Source: Aquincolibacterium sp041674705 (GTDB lineage: Bacteria > Omnitrophota > Omnitrophia > Omnitrophales > Aquincolibacteriaceae). Taken from it: DNA of 37,941 bases. Shown here piece after piece: positions 6,236-16,211 of this stretch (the first letter of the stretch is position 1; each line of letters starts with the position of its first letter). The position numbers and the translations under genes were made by a program. Below the pieces are notes generated by a model, which had not been told where the DNA came from, did no database searches, and saw only the letters and a list, made by a program, of their open reading frames with translations. The stretch is from contig JBAYVF010000016.1 of the NCBI GenBank assembly GCA_041674705.1, forward strand, positions 1-37,941. Direction: 5' to 3'.

Positions 6236-8380
6236 TTATTTCAAAATGATGCGCGCGTCAATGACCCCGGCACCCTTCCCCTCGCCGTACACCATCAGAG
6301 GATTGATATCGATCTCATCGATCTCCGGATGGTCACAGGAAAGTTGGGACAACCGCTTCAGACAATCCGCGATAGCCTCAAGATCCGCCGGCGGTTCGCC
6401 GCGGACACCTTCAAGCAACTTGAACGCGCGGATATTCCGCAGCATGTCGTAGGCGCTCAACTCACGGATCGGCGCCACACGGAATGTCACGTCCTTCAGC
6501 GCTTCCACATAAATACCGCCCAAGCCGAACATCAAGATCGGACCAAAATGCGGGTCACGCTTCATCCCGAGGATCACTTCCCGGCCCTTCGGCGCCATGC
6601 GTTGCATAAAAACACCATCGATCTTGGCTTTAAGCCTTTCTCCTACGGCCATAATATCCTTGAAGGCGTGCTGCACATCATCCGCGGAATTCAGATTGAG
6701 ACGGACGCCCCCGACATCAACTTTGTGGATGATCTGCTGGGAAACGACTTTCATCACCACCGGAAAACCGATCTTCACGGCCTGCTCCCACGCATCCTCC
6801 GCGGTCCGGACAAAAGCCCACGGGATCACGGGAAGTTTGTAAGCGTTGAAAATATCCATGGATTGATTGATCGGAAGGAACTTCTGCTGATTTTCCAGGG
6901 CTTTCCCAATAACCATATCAGCGGCCTTACGGTCCACATGGTAATGTTTGACCCCCGTCCGGGAACGGTGAAGCCACTGCTGGTACCGGTTCATGGCCGC
7001 AAGCGTCCTCGCCGAATCTTCCGGAAAAGAACAGTGAGGGATCATGTGCTCTTTCAGAACTTTCACGCCTGCTTCGACGTCGGAGTGCCCCATAAAACAG
7101 GTCACGATCGTCTTGTCCGACTCTTTATCGACATCCACGATCACCTTGGCCGTCGCCTCAGCTTCGGTCATGGCCTGCGGCGTCAGAAGCACCATCACAC
7201 CGTCCACATTAGGTTCCGCGATCACACAGCGAAGCGCATGCTCATAACGATCATGCTGCGCATCCCCGATCACATCGACCGGATTTGAAAAATTCGAGGT
7301 CGGCGGAAGTTTTTCTTTAAGCTTCGCGACTGTCACAGGGCTCATCTCCGCCATCTGAAGTCCGAATCTGACACAAGCATCCGTCGCCATGATCCCGGGA
7401 CCGCCCGCGTTCGTTACGATCGCCACACGATTCCCCTTCATCAGAGGCTGATTGGCAAACACGATCGCAAGATCGAACATTTCCTGCGCGGAATCCATAC
7501 GCATCACGCCCGACTGCGCAAACACCGCATCATAGACTTCATCAGCGCCCATGAGCGACCCGGTGTGGGAGCTCGCAGCCTTCGCGCCTTGCGCGGTACG
7601 GCCGGACTTGATCACGAGGATCGGCTTGGGCTTATCGCCGTCGCCGGTGATCTCCCGCGCCAATTCAATAAATTCCTGCCCTTTCACGATATCTTCGAGA
7701 TACATCATGATGACATCGGTGTGAGGGTCATCCTTCAGGTACCGGAGGATCTCCAGCTCGGAGACATCGACTTTGTTTCCCAAACTCACAAACTTTGAAA
7801 ATCCGACATTTTCGCCCCGGGCATAATCAAGAAGGGCTGTCCCAAGCGCGCCGCTCTGGGAAATAAAAGCAATATTTCCATTATTCGGGATCGTCCCGGC
7901 AAAACTCGCATTCAGAGCAAGCTTGGGGTCATTATTGATCAATCCCAGGCAATTCGGACCCAGCACAGCAATACCATAAGTGTCCGAGATCCGTTTGATC
8001 TCGCCCTCAAGTCGCACGCCTTCCCCGCCGATCTCACGAAACCCCGCCGAGATCACGATCGCGGCACGGGCGCCTTTTTTGGCGCAAGCCTCAAGCTCCG
8101 CCGGCACCGCCGCTCCCGGAATAATGAAGATCGCCATATCGATCGGCTCAGGGATCTCAGCCACCGTCGGGATACATTTCACCCCCAGAACATCGGAAGC
8201 TTTAGGATTGACCGGATAGATCTTTCCTTTATAACCCGTCTGGAGAAGATTTTTGAGAATGGCGTAGCCGACCGCCTCCGTACGGCGGGAAGCTCCCACC
8301 ACCGCGATCACCTTGGGTTCAAAGAGGGCCTTCAGATCTTTTTTCTTGGGCGTCATCACAGCGTCTGCGTTCATGGTCAT
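6236..8380 (-). CDS. ADP-forming acetate/acyl-CoA ligase (alpha-beta fusion)
   Basis: Converts acetyl-CoA (or another acyl-CoA), ADP and phosphate to the free acid, CoA and ATP, giving substrate-level phosphorylation in the cytoplasm. The 714 residues fuse the alpha and beta subunits. Residues about 15-145 are the CoA-binding Rossmann domain (VIAVVGASRRTEAVGYAILK). Succinyl-CoA-ligase-like domains follow with VLGPNCLGLIN and FISQSGALGTALLDYA. The conserved SSHTGSLMG near residue 272 supplies a likely phosphohistidine. The C-terminal third is an ATP-grasp domain with VVMKVVSQQIIHKVDVGGV and GREVILGMKRDPHFGPILMF. It begins 6 nt after the pyruvate:ferredoxin oxidoreductase gene, so the two are almost certainly cotranscribed. 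The exact acyl substrate cannot be read from sequence; acetate is favoured by the neighbour. Confidence 0.92.
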   Translation of the reverse strand: MTMNADAVMTPKKKDLKALFEPKVIAVVGASRRTEAVGYAILKNLLQTGYKGKIYPVNPKASDVLGVKCIPTVAEIPEPIDMAIFIIPGAAVPAELEACAKKGARAAIVISAGFREIGGEGVRLEGEIKRISDTYGIAVLGPNCLGLINNDPKLALNASFAGTIPNNGNIAFISQSGALGTALLDYARGENVGFSKFVSLGNKVDVSELEILRYLKDDPHTDVIMMYLEDIVKGQEFIELAREITGDGDKPKPILVIKSGRTAQGAKAASSHTGSLMGADEVYDAVFAQSGVMRMDSAQEMFDLAIVFANQPLMKGNRVAIVTNAGGPGIMATDACVRFGLQMAEMSPVTVAKLKEKLPPTSNFSNPVDVIGDAQHDRYEHALRCVIAEPNVDGVMVLLTPQAMTEAEATAKVIVDVDKESDKTIVTCFMGHSDVEAGVKVLKEHMIPHCSFPEDSARTLAAMNRYQQWLHRSRTGVKHYHVDRKAADMVIGKALENQQKFLPINQSMDIFNAYKLPVIPWAFVRTAEDAWEQAVKIGFPVVMKVVSQQIIHKVDVGGVRLNLNSADDVQHAFKDIMAVGERLKAKIDGVFMQRMAPKGREVILGMKRDPHFGPILMFGLGGIYVEALKDVTFRVAPIRELSAYDMLRNIRAFKLLEGVRGEPPADLEAIADCLKRLSQLSCDHPEIDEIDINPLMVYGEGKGAGVIDARIILK

Positions 8381-8386
8381 CTCTCC

Positions 8387-12010
<3,624 letters not shown>

Positions 12011-12267
12011 TTTATGATTCCTCTGGGTTCAAGTTTATGATGTCAAATTAAAATACAGGCAAAAAGCGCCCGCGCAAAATACACGGATAGCTCACTGCTG
12101 CGCACTGCGTGTCCTCCGGATATTCCAAATATGAGGTCTGGAACGAGGAACTTTGAAAGGCTTCGTAAGTCGTTCGAGAGCGCGCTGATGGGCTCCCTTC
12201 TAACCCCTGCGACTTGTGGGCTGCATTGTATGATTTTGCGAAGCATTTTTCAAGGACATTTCGCGAA
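12011..12267. other. upstream region of the pyruvate oxidoreductase gene, no ORF seen
   Basis: This region plus repeat C1 makes a 372-nt divergent gap (12011-12382). It holds local inverted repeats, for example AAGTCG near 12166 with CGACTT near 12210, and a GC-rich segment near 12070-12120. I found no convincing promoter or known RNA. It could be a structured leader of the minus-strand operon. Confidence 0.3.
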
Positions 12268-12269
12268 AA

Positions 12270-12318
12270 GGCGTACGGCGCGCGACAAAGTCTTTCGCCT
12301 TACCTCGTACGCCGTACA
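12270..12318. repeat. TACGCCGTAC-family palindromic repeat, copy C1
   Basis: GCGTACGGCG at one end pairs with CGTACGCCGTAC at the other, about 50 nt in total. It belongs to a family with copies at 12784-12857, 14175-14251 and, inside the giant gene, 31172-31234. It lies just upstream of a small plus-strand gene. Confidence 0.7.
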
Positions 12319-12382
12319 CGATACCCATTGTTCCACATCGACGCTCTTGCATTGGCGAGAGTTATTAATTAGTATCTGCACC

Positions 12383-12775
12383 ATGTCCACCGACACGATC
12401 CGCCTTCTTCAATTTATGGTCTGCAAAGACTTCGAGCCCGGCGAGCAGGATTGTTACACCGCCAACCTCGTCCGGAGCAATCTCCACGTGCCGTCCTTCC
12501 CCTATCATTTCGAAAAACTTTACGCCGTCACGTGTTGGCGCAAGGACACGATGTTCCACAAGGAAGTGATCGAATATTCCACCGAGGACGGCCGCATCCT
12601 CAAGACGCCGCCCATGGATATCGAGCCCGTCACCTCCAGCGTCCTTTTCCGCTGGCACAAACACGCCTTCCCGCCGGACCTGGAGATCAAGGAAGACGGC
12701 CTGCTCCATATCCGCGTCATCCTGGACTGGAAGGTCAATTTTGAATCCTACCTCATGATCGAAAAACGGCCATGA
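12383..12775 (+). CDS. small hypothetical protein (possibly DUF6941-like)
   Basis: A 130-residue protein beginning MSTDTIRLLQFMVCKDFEPG and ending SYLMIEKRP. It appears to be mostly beta-strand, with no signal peptide or membrane segment. The opening 'LLQFMVCKDF' and the late 'IRVILDWKVNFESYLMIEK' resemble the small DUF6941-type family, where a cytosolic beta-sandwich ends in a strand with a similar pattern; this match is weak. The ATG at 12383 was chosen over the 84-codon upstream extension because the extension runs through repeat C1 and looks non-coding. No ribosome-binding site is visible. It is flanked by repeat copies on both sides and precedes the antiporter gene by 132 nt. Function unknown. 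Confidence 0.65.
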   Translation: MSTDTIRLLQFMVCKDFEPGEQDCYTANLVRSNLHVPSFPYHFEKLYAVTCWRKDTMFHKEVIEYSTEDGRILKTPPMDIEPVTSSVLFRWHKHAFPPDLEIKEDGLLHIRVILDWKVNFESYLMIEKRP

Positions 12776-12783
12776 GCGTAATT

Positions 12784-12857
12784 CGTACGGCGGAAAGCGT
12801 ACGGCGCCAATGCTACATCTCGAAAATTTTTCGCCGTACACCGTACTCCGTACGCCT
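12784..12857. repeat. TACGCCGTAC-family palindromic repeat, copy C2
   Basis: Contains CGTACGGCG twice on the left and CGCCGTACACCGTACTCCGTACG on the right, giving a long imperfect hairpin with a TTTTT run near its centre. It fills the gap between the small hypothetical gene and the antiporter gene. Confidence 0.75.
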
Positions 12858-12907
12858 TACAAGTTATTCAGACAGACTCGCAACACTCACAAAAAGTAGA
12901 GATTGAA

Positions 12908-14170
12908 ATGAATCACAACTGGACTCCCGAACTTTGGATGGCGTTCCCGTTCCTCGGGCTTTTACTTGCCATCGCGATCCTGCCGATCGTGGCCCATGGG
13001 TTCTGGCACAAGCTCCGCAATCAGGCGATAGTTTCCATTTTTCTTGCGCTTCCCATCCTGATGGTGTACGGAAAACATGAACCGCAACTCCTGATCGAGC
13101 AAATCCGGGACTATCTTTCGTTCGTGATCCTTCTTTCTTCGCTTTACACAGTTTCCGGCGGCATTCACATCGCCGGCAGCCTGAAAAGCACCCCCGCCGC
13201 AAACACCCTGCTCCTTGGGATCGGCGCCGTCCTCAGCAATTTCATCGGGACCACGGGCGCCAGCATGGTCCTGATCCGGCCGCTCCTTCATGCCAACGAC
13301 CACCGGAAGCATCACGTGCATCTTCCAATTTTCTTTATATTTCTCGTGAGCAATATCGGCGGTGCCTTGACTCCTTTGGGCGACCCGCCGCTTTTCCTTG
13401 GTTTTTTGAACGGCATTCCCTTTTTCTGGACCCTGCGCCTTTTCCCGGTATGGATCACCGCGGTCGCCATCCTCCTTGCTGTTTTTTACTTTACGGACCG
13501 GACGATCCTCCGCCGGGAAAAAACTCCCTCACCCTCCCCTCTCCCCCTCAAAAAAGGGGGAGAGGATAAAGGAGAGGGGGTCGTTCAATTGAAAGGAAAA
13601 CGGAATTTCTTTTGTTTCGCGGCGATCCTTGTCGCTATGTTCCTGCCGCTCCCATATCGCGAAGCGGTCATGATCACAGCAGCCGTCGTCTCCGTCTGGA
13701 TCACGCCCAAACGCTACCATGACGCCAATGCCTTCAGCCATCTTCCTATGCTCGAGGTGGCGATCATTTTCCTGGGAATCTTCATCACCATGGTGCCGGC
13801 ACTTCAGCTTTTAAGAATGTACGGAAGCGAACTCGGCGTGAATCAGCCCTGGCAATTTTTCTGGGCCACGGGCGGATTCTCGTCATTTCTGGACAACGCG
13901 CCAACCTACATGACATTCGGAGCGCTGGCGCAAGGGCTTCGCATCGGTGGGCCGTACTGGGGAATTCCCGAAAAACTCCTGATGGCGATCAGCGCCGGCG
14001 CGGTGTTCTTTGGCGCCATGACCTATATCGGAAACGCCCCGAACTTCATGGTGCGATCGATCAGTCAGCACCGCGGCTGGAAAATGCCAAGCTTTTTCGG
14101 GTATATGCTTTGGTCGGCCGCGATCCTTCTGCCACTCTTCTTCATCCTCACGCTGATATTTTTCCGCTAA
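12908..14170 (+). CDS. Na+/H+ antiporter of the ion-transporter superfamily (NhaD/CitMHS_2-like)
   Basis: A 420-residue polytopic membrane protein with about ten hydrophobic segments. Family features are the two pseudo-repeat hairpins: NFIGTTGASMVLIRPLL with NIGGALTPLGDPPLF in the first half, and SSFLDNAPTYMTFGALA with MTYIGNAPNFMVRSI in the second. These are typical of bacterial sodium:proton antiporters related to NhaD and arsenite permeases. The expected role is sodium extrusion driven by protons; the ion specificity is inferred. The cytoplasmic loop between the halves (about residues 204-231, TPSPSPLPLKKGGEDKGEG) is encoded by a CT-rich palindromic repeat at 13526-13580, so the loop seems to come from an inserted element. 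The gene lies between repeat copies C2 and C3. An NhaR-like regulator is encoded about 11 kb upstream. Confidence 0.85.
   Translation: MNHNWTPELWMAFPFLGLLLAIAILPIVAHGFWHKLRNQAIVSIFLALPILMVYGKHEPQLLIEQIRDYLSFVILLSSLYTVSGGIHIAGSLKSTPAANTLLLGIGAVLSNFIGTTGASMVLIRPLLHANDHRKHHVHLPIFFIFLVSNIGGALTPLGDPPLFLGFLNGIPFFWTLRLFPVWITAVAILLAVFYFTDRTILRREKTPSPSPLPLKKGGEDKGEGVVQLKGKRNFFCFAAILVAMFLPLPYREAVMITAAVVSVWITPKRYHDANAFSHLPMLEVAIIFLGIFITMVPALQLLRMYGSELGVNQPWQFFWATGGFSSFLDNAPTYMTFGALAQGLRIGGPYWGIPEKLLMAISAGAVFFGAMTYIGNAPNFMVRSISQHRGWKMPSFFGYMLWSAAILLPLFFILTLIFFR
13526..13580. repeat. CCCTCTCCCCCT palindromic element translated inside the antiporter gene
   Basis: CTCTCCCCCT followed by a short A-rich loop and AGGGGGAGAG, then GGAGAGGGGG, forms a strong hairpin. 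It is read in frame as a Ser/Pro/Leu, Lys/Gly/Glu-rich loop joining the two halves of the antiporter. This type of CT-rich palindrome is usually intergenic. Confidence 0.7.
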
Positions 14171-14174
14171 AAAT

Positions 14175-14251
14175 AGTACGCTGGAAGGCCTACGGTGTAC
14201 GGCGCATTCTTTTTAGTTTTTCGCCGTACGCGAAACGCCGTACTCCATACG
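14175..14251. repeat. TACGCCGTAC-family palindromic repeat, copy C3
   Basis: AGTACG, GGTGTACGGCG and a T-rich centre are followed by TCGCCGTACGCG and CGCCGTACTCCATACG. It directly follows the antiporter stop codon and may act as a hairpin at its transcript end. Confidence 0.75.
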
Positions 14252-14327
14252 AATCTTACGCCGCCATCTCGATCGATTCGCGAACCTACATTTCAAGATA
14301 AACTCTGACTGCGGCAAGCCGAGGGCG

Positions 14328-14374
14328 ACCTTACAATCGAAAATAAAAAACCTTACAATAGACCTTACGATAGG
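14328..14374 (+). promoter_or_regulatory. three direct repeats ACCTTACAATAGA upstream of the HATPase gene
   Basis: Copies at 14328-14340, 14350-14362 and 14362-14374 (ACCTTACGATAGG). The first two are spaced 22 bp, about two helical turns; the third is 12 bp further on. They cover the promoter, as an operator would. The pattern recurs after the gene at 15418-15451, again at 22-bp spacing. The gene's own winged helix is an obvious candidate binder; that is inference. Confidence 0.55.
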
Positions 14375-14381
14375 GTATACT
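14353..14381 (+). promoter_or_regulatory. candidate promoter giving a leaderless transcript
   Basis: TTACAA (14353-14358), 17-bp spacer, TATACT (14376-14381). The start codon ATG is at 14388, 7 nt after the -10, so transcription would start at the A of ATG. No Shine-Dalgarno sequence precedes the gene. The -35 is weak (3 of 6). Confidence 0.5.
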
Positions 14382-14387
14382 TCTTTC

Positions 14388-15428
14388 ATGGACACCAAGG
14401 CTTTTATCCTCAAGACGGTCAAGGCGGTGGGGGAGATTTCATCTTCCGTGGTTGTGAAGGCCCTGAAGATCTCCCGTCAGACGGCCGCCCAACATCTCCG
14501 GGAACTTGTCGCGACAAGGAAACTGGTCAAATTGGGATCCACCGTCGATGCCCGGTATGTCCCCTACGGTTCCGCAAAGGCCGGGAGGCAGCCCCCGGCA
14601 ATCACCTTCAAAACAGTGTGCCGACTCCCGAAGGCCGACGAAAGCAGCATCTTTGAGCAAGCGGATCTCAGGCTCCGGCTCCGCAAACGGCTCTCTGAAA
14701 AGGCCTACCGGATCGTCCGGTTCGCCTTCACGGAAATGGTCAACAATGCGATCGACCACTCCCGCGCCGCCTCCGCATCCGTTGAAATGAAGCTCGTGGG
14801 AGGAGATGTGGAATTCACCATCCGCGACAAAGGAATCGGGGCTTTTGAATCCGTTCGGGCGCGATTCCATCTCCACGATCACTTCGAAGCGCTCGAACAT
14901 CTGATGAAAGGTAAGCAGACCACGGCCCCCCGGCATCATTCGGGACAAGGTATTTTCTTTACTTCCAAGGCCGCGGATATTTTCTGTCTGAAAAGCGCGC
15001 GACTCAAATGGACGGTCGATAACTTGCAAAAAGATGTCTTTGTGGACGAGACGCGGGCGCGGCTCCCCGGCACCGAGGTCACCTTCCGCATCCGGCATTC
15101 GACCGCCCGGGACCTGAAAGCGATCTTTGATGCCTATTCCAACGAGGATTACGAATTCGACAAAAGCAAGGTCCTCGTCCGGCTTTCCCCCAAACAAAGC
15201 GAATACGTCTCGCGATCCGAAGCGAAACGGCTCCTCTTCGGACTCGAAAAGTTCAAAAGGATCGTATTTGATTTTCTAAAAGTAAAAAGTGTCGGCCAGG
15301 GTTTCGCCGATGAGATCTTCCGCGTCTTTCCCTCGCGCTATCCCGGGATCCATCTCGAGCCGCAGAACATGACCCCCGCCGTCCGTTTCATGGTGGAACG
15401 GGCCATACGGGCCGCTGCCTTACAATAG
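14388..15428 (+). CDS. winged-helix / HATPase (GHKL) / DUF4325 STAS-like fusion regulator
   Basis: A 346-residue soluble protein with three parts. Residues 1-55 form a winged helix (SSSVVVKALKISRQTAAQHL). Residues about 95-230 form a GHKL ATPase of the anti-sigma-factor type: EMVNNAIDHS near 114-122 is the N box, IRDKGIGAF near 147 the G1 box and HSGQGIF near 186 the G2 box. Residues about 255-340 match DUF4325, a STAS-like domain (RIVFDFLKVKSVGQGFADEI). In partner-switching systems a kinase-like ATPase and a STAS protein are usually separate; here they are joined to a DNA-binding domain. Probable role: a self-contained transcriptional switch. Whether the ATPase phosphorylates its own STAS-like domain is unknown; DUF4325 need not have a phosphorylatable serine. 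The gene is flanked at both ends by 12-bp direct repeats and is probably leaderless. Confidence 0.85.
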   Translation: MDTKAFILKTVKAVGEISSSVVVKALKISRQTAAQHLRELVATRKLVKLGSTVDARYVPYGSAKAGRQPPAITFKTVCRLPKADESSIFEQADLRLRLRKRLSEKAYRIVRFAFTEMVNNAIDHSRAASASVEMKLVGGDVEFTIRDKGIGAFESVRARFHLHDHFEALEHLMKGKQTTAPRHHSGQGIFFTSKAADIFCLKSARLKWTVDNLQKDVFVDETRARLPGTEVTFRIRHSTARDLKAIFDAYSNEDYEFDKSKVLVRLSPKQSEYVSRSEAKRLLFGLEKFKRIVFDFLKVKSVGQGFADEIFRVFPSRYPGIHLEPQNMTPAVRFMVERAIRAAALQ

Positions 15429-15451
15429 AAGTTCTCAAACCTTACAACAAC
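15418..15451 (+). repeat. downstream copies of the CCTTACAATAGA repeat
   Basis: CCTTACAATAGA at 15418-15429 overlaps the stop codon of the HATPase gene; ACCTTACAACAAC follows at 15439-15451. The two are 22 bp apart, the same spacing as the first pair upstream of the gene. Confidence 0.55.
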
Positions 15452-15494
15452 CTTCATTTCTAATCATCACGTTGAGATTCTTCCGCTGCCCCTG

Positions 15495-15547
15495 TAACAC
15501 CCGGTCTTAAAACGGTTATTTGCACCCAAATGTAAGACCGCGTGTTA
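15495..15547. repeat. 15-bp inverted repeat between convergent genes
   Basis: TAACACCCGGTCTTA (15495-15509) pairs with TAAGACCGCGTGTTA (15533-15547) with one mismatch. It lies between the convergent ends of the HATPase gene and the toxin gene and could be a bidirectional transcription barrier, although no T-run follows. A second hairpin, GCCGTTC-GAA-GAACGGC (15564-15580), abuts the toxin stop codon. Confidence 0.5.
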
Positions 15548-15579
15548 AATCGGATGTCATGCGGCCGTTCGAAGAACGG

Positions 15580-15846
15580 CTACTTCCCGTAAATCTCCCG
15601 CCGGTGACCGATGCGCAGGATAGTGATCGTCCGGCCCTGGATCTTAAAGATGATCCGCCAGTCACCGACGCGCAGCTTCCAATAGCCTTTCAGGGTGTGC
15701 CGGAGCGGAGCTCCGAATTCATGCGGAAAAAAGGCGAGCTTTTGCTCGATTGCGCGGCGGATCCGTTGCCGTTCAGTAGAGGCGATGCGGGGCAAGTCTT
15801 TTTGCGGAACGTCAGGGTGGTAAAGAATTTCGAACGAAGGCTCCAT
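15580..15846 (-). CDS. RelE/ParE-family toxin
   Basis: An 88-residue toxin of the RelE/ParE type. It has the family order of two N-terminal helices (QKDLPRIASTERQRIRRAIE) and then the beta-sheet with LKGYWKLRVGDWRIIFKIQG and ITILRIGHRREIY. The LR.GDWRIIF strand and the terminal GHRREIY are hallmarks; these proteins are usually ribosome-dependent mRNA interferases (RelE) or gyrase poisons (ParE). I chose the ATG at 15846 because the protein then starts MEPSFEILYHPDV, as expected for the family; a TTG at 15873 would extend it by nine residues and overlap the antitoxin. It lies directly downstream of a ribbon-helix-helix-like gene, forming a toxin-antitoxin operon. Confidence 0.88.
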   Translation of the reverse strand: MEPSFEILYHPDVPQKDLPRIASTERQRIRRAIEQKLAFFPHEFGAPLRHTLKGYWKLRVGDWRIIFKIQGRTITILRIGHRREIYGK

Positions 15847-15860
15847 GCCGGACTCTTGCG

Positions 15861-16091
15861 TCACACTTTCCAAACATCGCCATGACGGAGCGGTTTCTTT
15901 TTGGAGAGCGATTTCTCACGCTCGACCGCCGACTTGGCCCAAAAAGCGTCCTCGTGGATGACAAGGGCTTCCCGCAGAAGATCGCGGGCAACAAGCGACA
16001 TGGAAAGACCTTCTTTTTTCGACATCTTATAGAGCGTCTCGTAGATCGACGGCTCCAGGACAACATTCAATCGCGGCTGCTTTGTGGTCAT
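15861..16091 (-). CDS. ribbon-helix-helix-type antitoxin
   Basis: A 76-residue protein beginning MTTKQPRLNVVLEPSIYETL. The N-terminal part is a ribbon-helix-helix DNA-binding domain: strand RLNVVLEPSIYETLYKMSKK, then GLSMSLVARDLLREAL as the second helix. The basic C-terminal tail (SKKKPLRHGDVWKV) would wrap the toxin. The ATG at 16091 has an AGGAGG ribosome-binding site 7 nt upstream, which rules out the longer 95-codon reading. The antitoxin precedes the toxin, the usual order, with a 14-nt gap. A sigma70-type promoter and two palindromic operators lie just upstream, consistent with autorepression. Confidence 0.85.
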   Translation of the reverse strand: MTTKQPRLNVVLEPSIYETLYKMSKKEGLSMSLVARDLLREALVIHEDAFWAKSAVEREKSLSKKKPLRHGDVWKV

Positions 16092-16110
16092 GTCATTTCC
16101 TCCTGAAAGG

Positions 16111-16139
16111 AGTGTATCATAAGTGATGAACCACGTCAA
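16111..16139 (-). promoter_or_regulatory. promoter of the toxin-antitoxin operon
   Basis: Minus strand: TTGACG (16134-16139), 17-bp spacer, TACACT (16111-16116). The -10 lies 19 nt upstream of the antitoxin ATG, and the AGGAGG sits between them. Confidence 0.6.
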
Positions 16140-16152
16140 CCCCTCCACCCCT

Positions 16153-16206
16153 CAAATACCGGGTATTTGAAAGGGTATTTTCCACGATTCAAATACCCGG
16201 TATTTG
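16153..16206. promoter_or_regulatory. paired 17-bp palindromic operators upstream of the toxin-antitoxin promoter
   Basis: CAAATACCGGGTATTTG (16153-16169) and CAAATACCCGGTATTTG (16190-16206) are perfect odd palindromes and reverse complements of each other. Their centres are 37 bp apart, with a half-site GGGTATTT between. They lie just upstream of the toxin-antitoxin -35 and just after the giant gene's stop codon. They are likely operators for the ribbon-helix-helix antitoxin. Confidence 0.55.
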
Positions 16207-16211
16207 AGAGT

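Noticed and set aside
6230..7288. 352-codon plus-strand ORF
   Set aside because: Antisense to the ADP-forming synthetase; no motif.
12131..12382. N-terminal extension of the small hypothetical protein at 12383
   Set aside because: The extension runs through repeat C1 and a structured region and has no protein-like pattern.
15495..15547. Integron attC site
   Set aside because: GTTAAAT on one side fits the core rule but the partner end lacks RYYYAAC, and there is no integrase.
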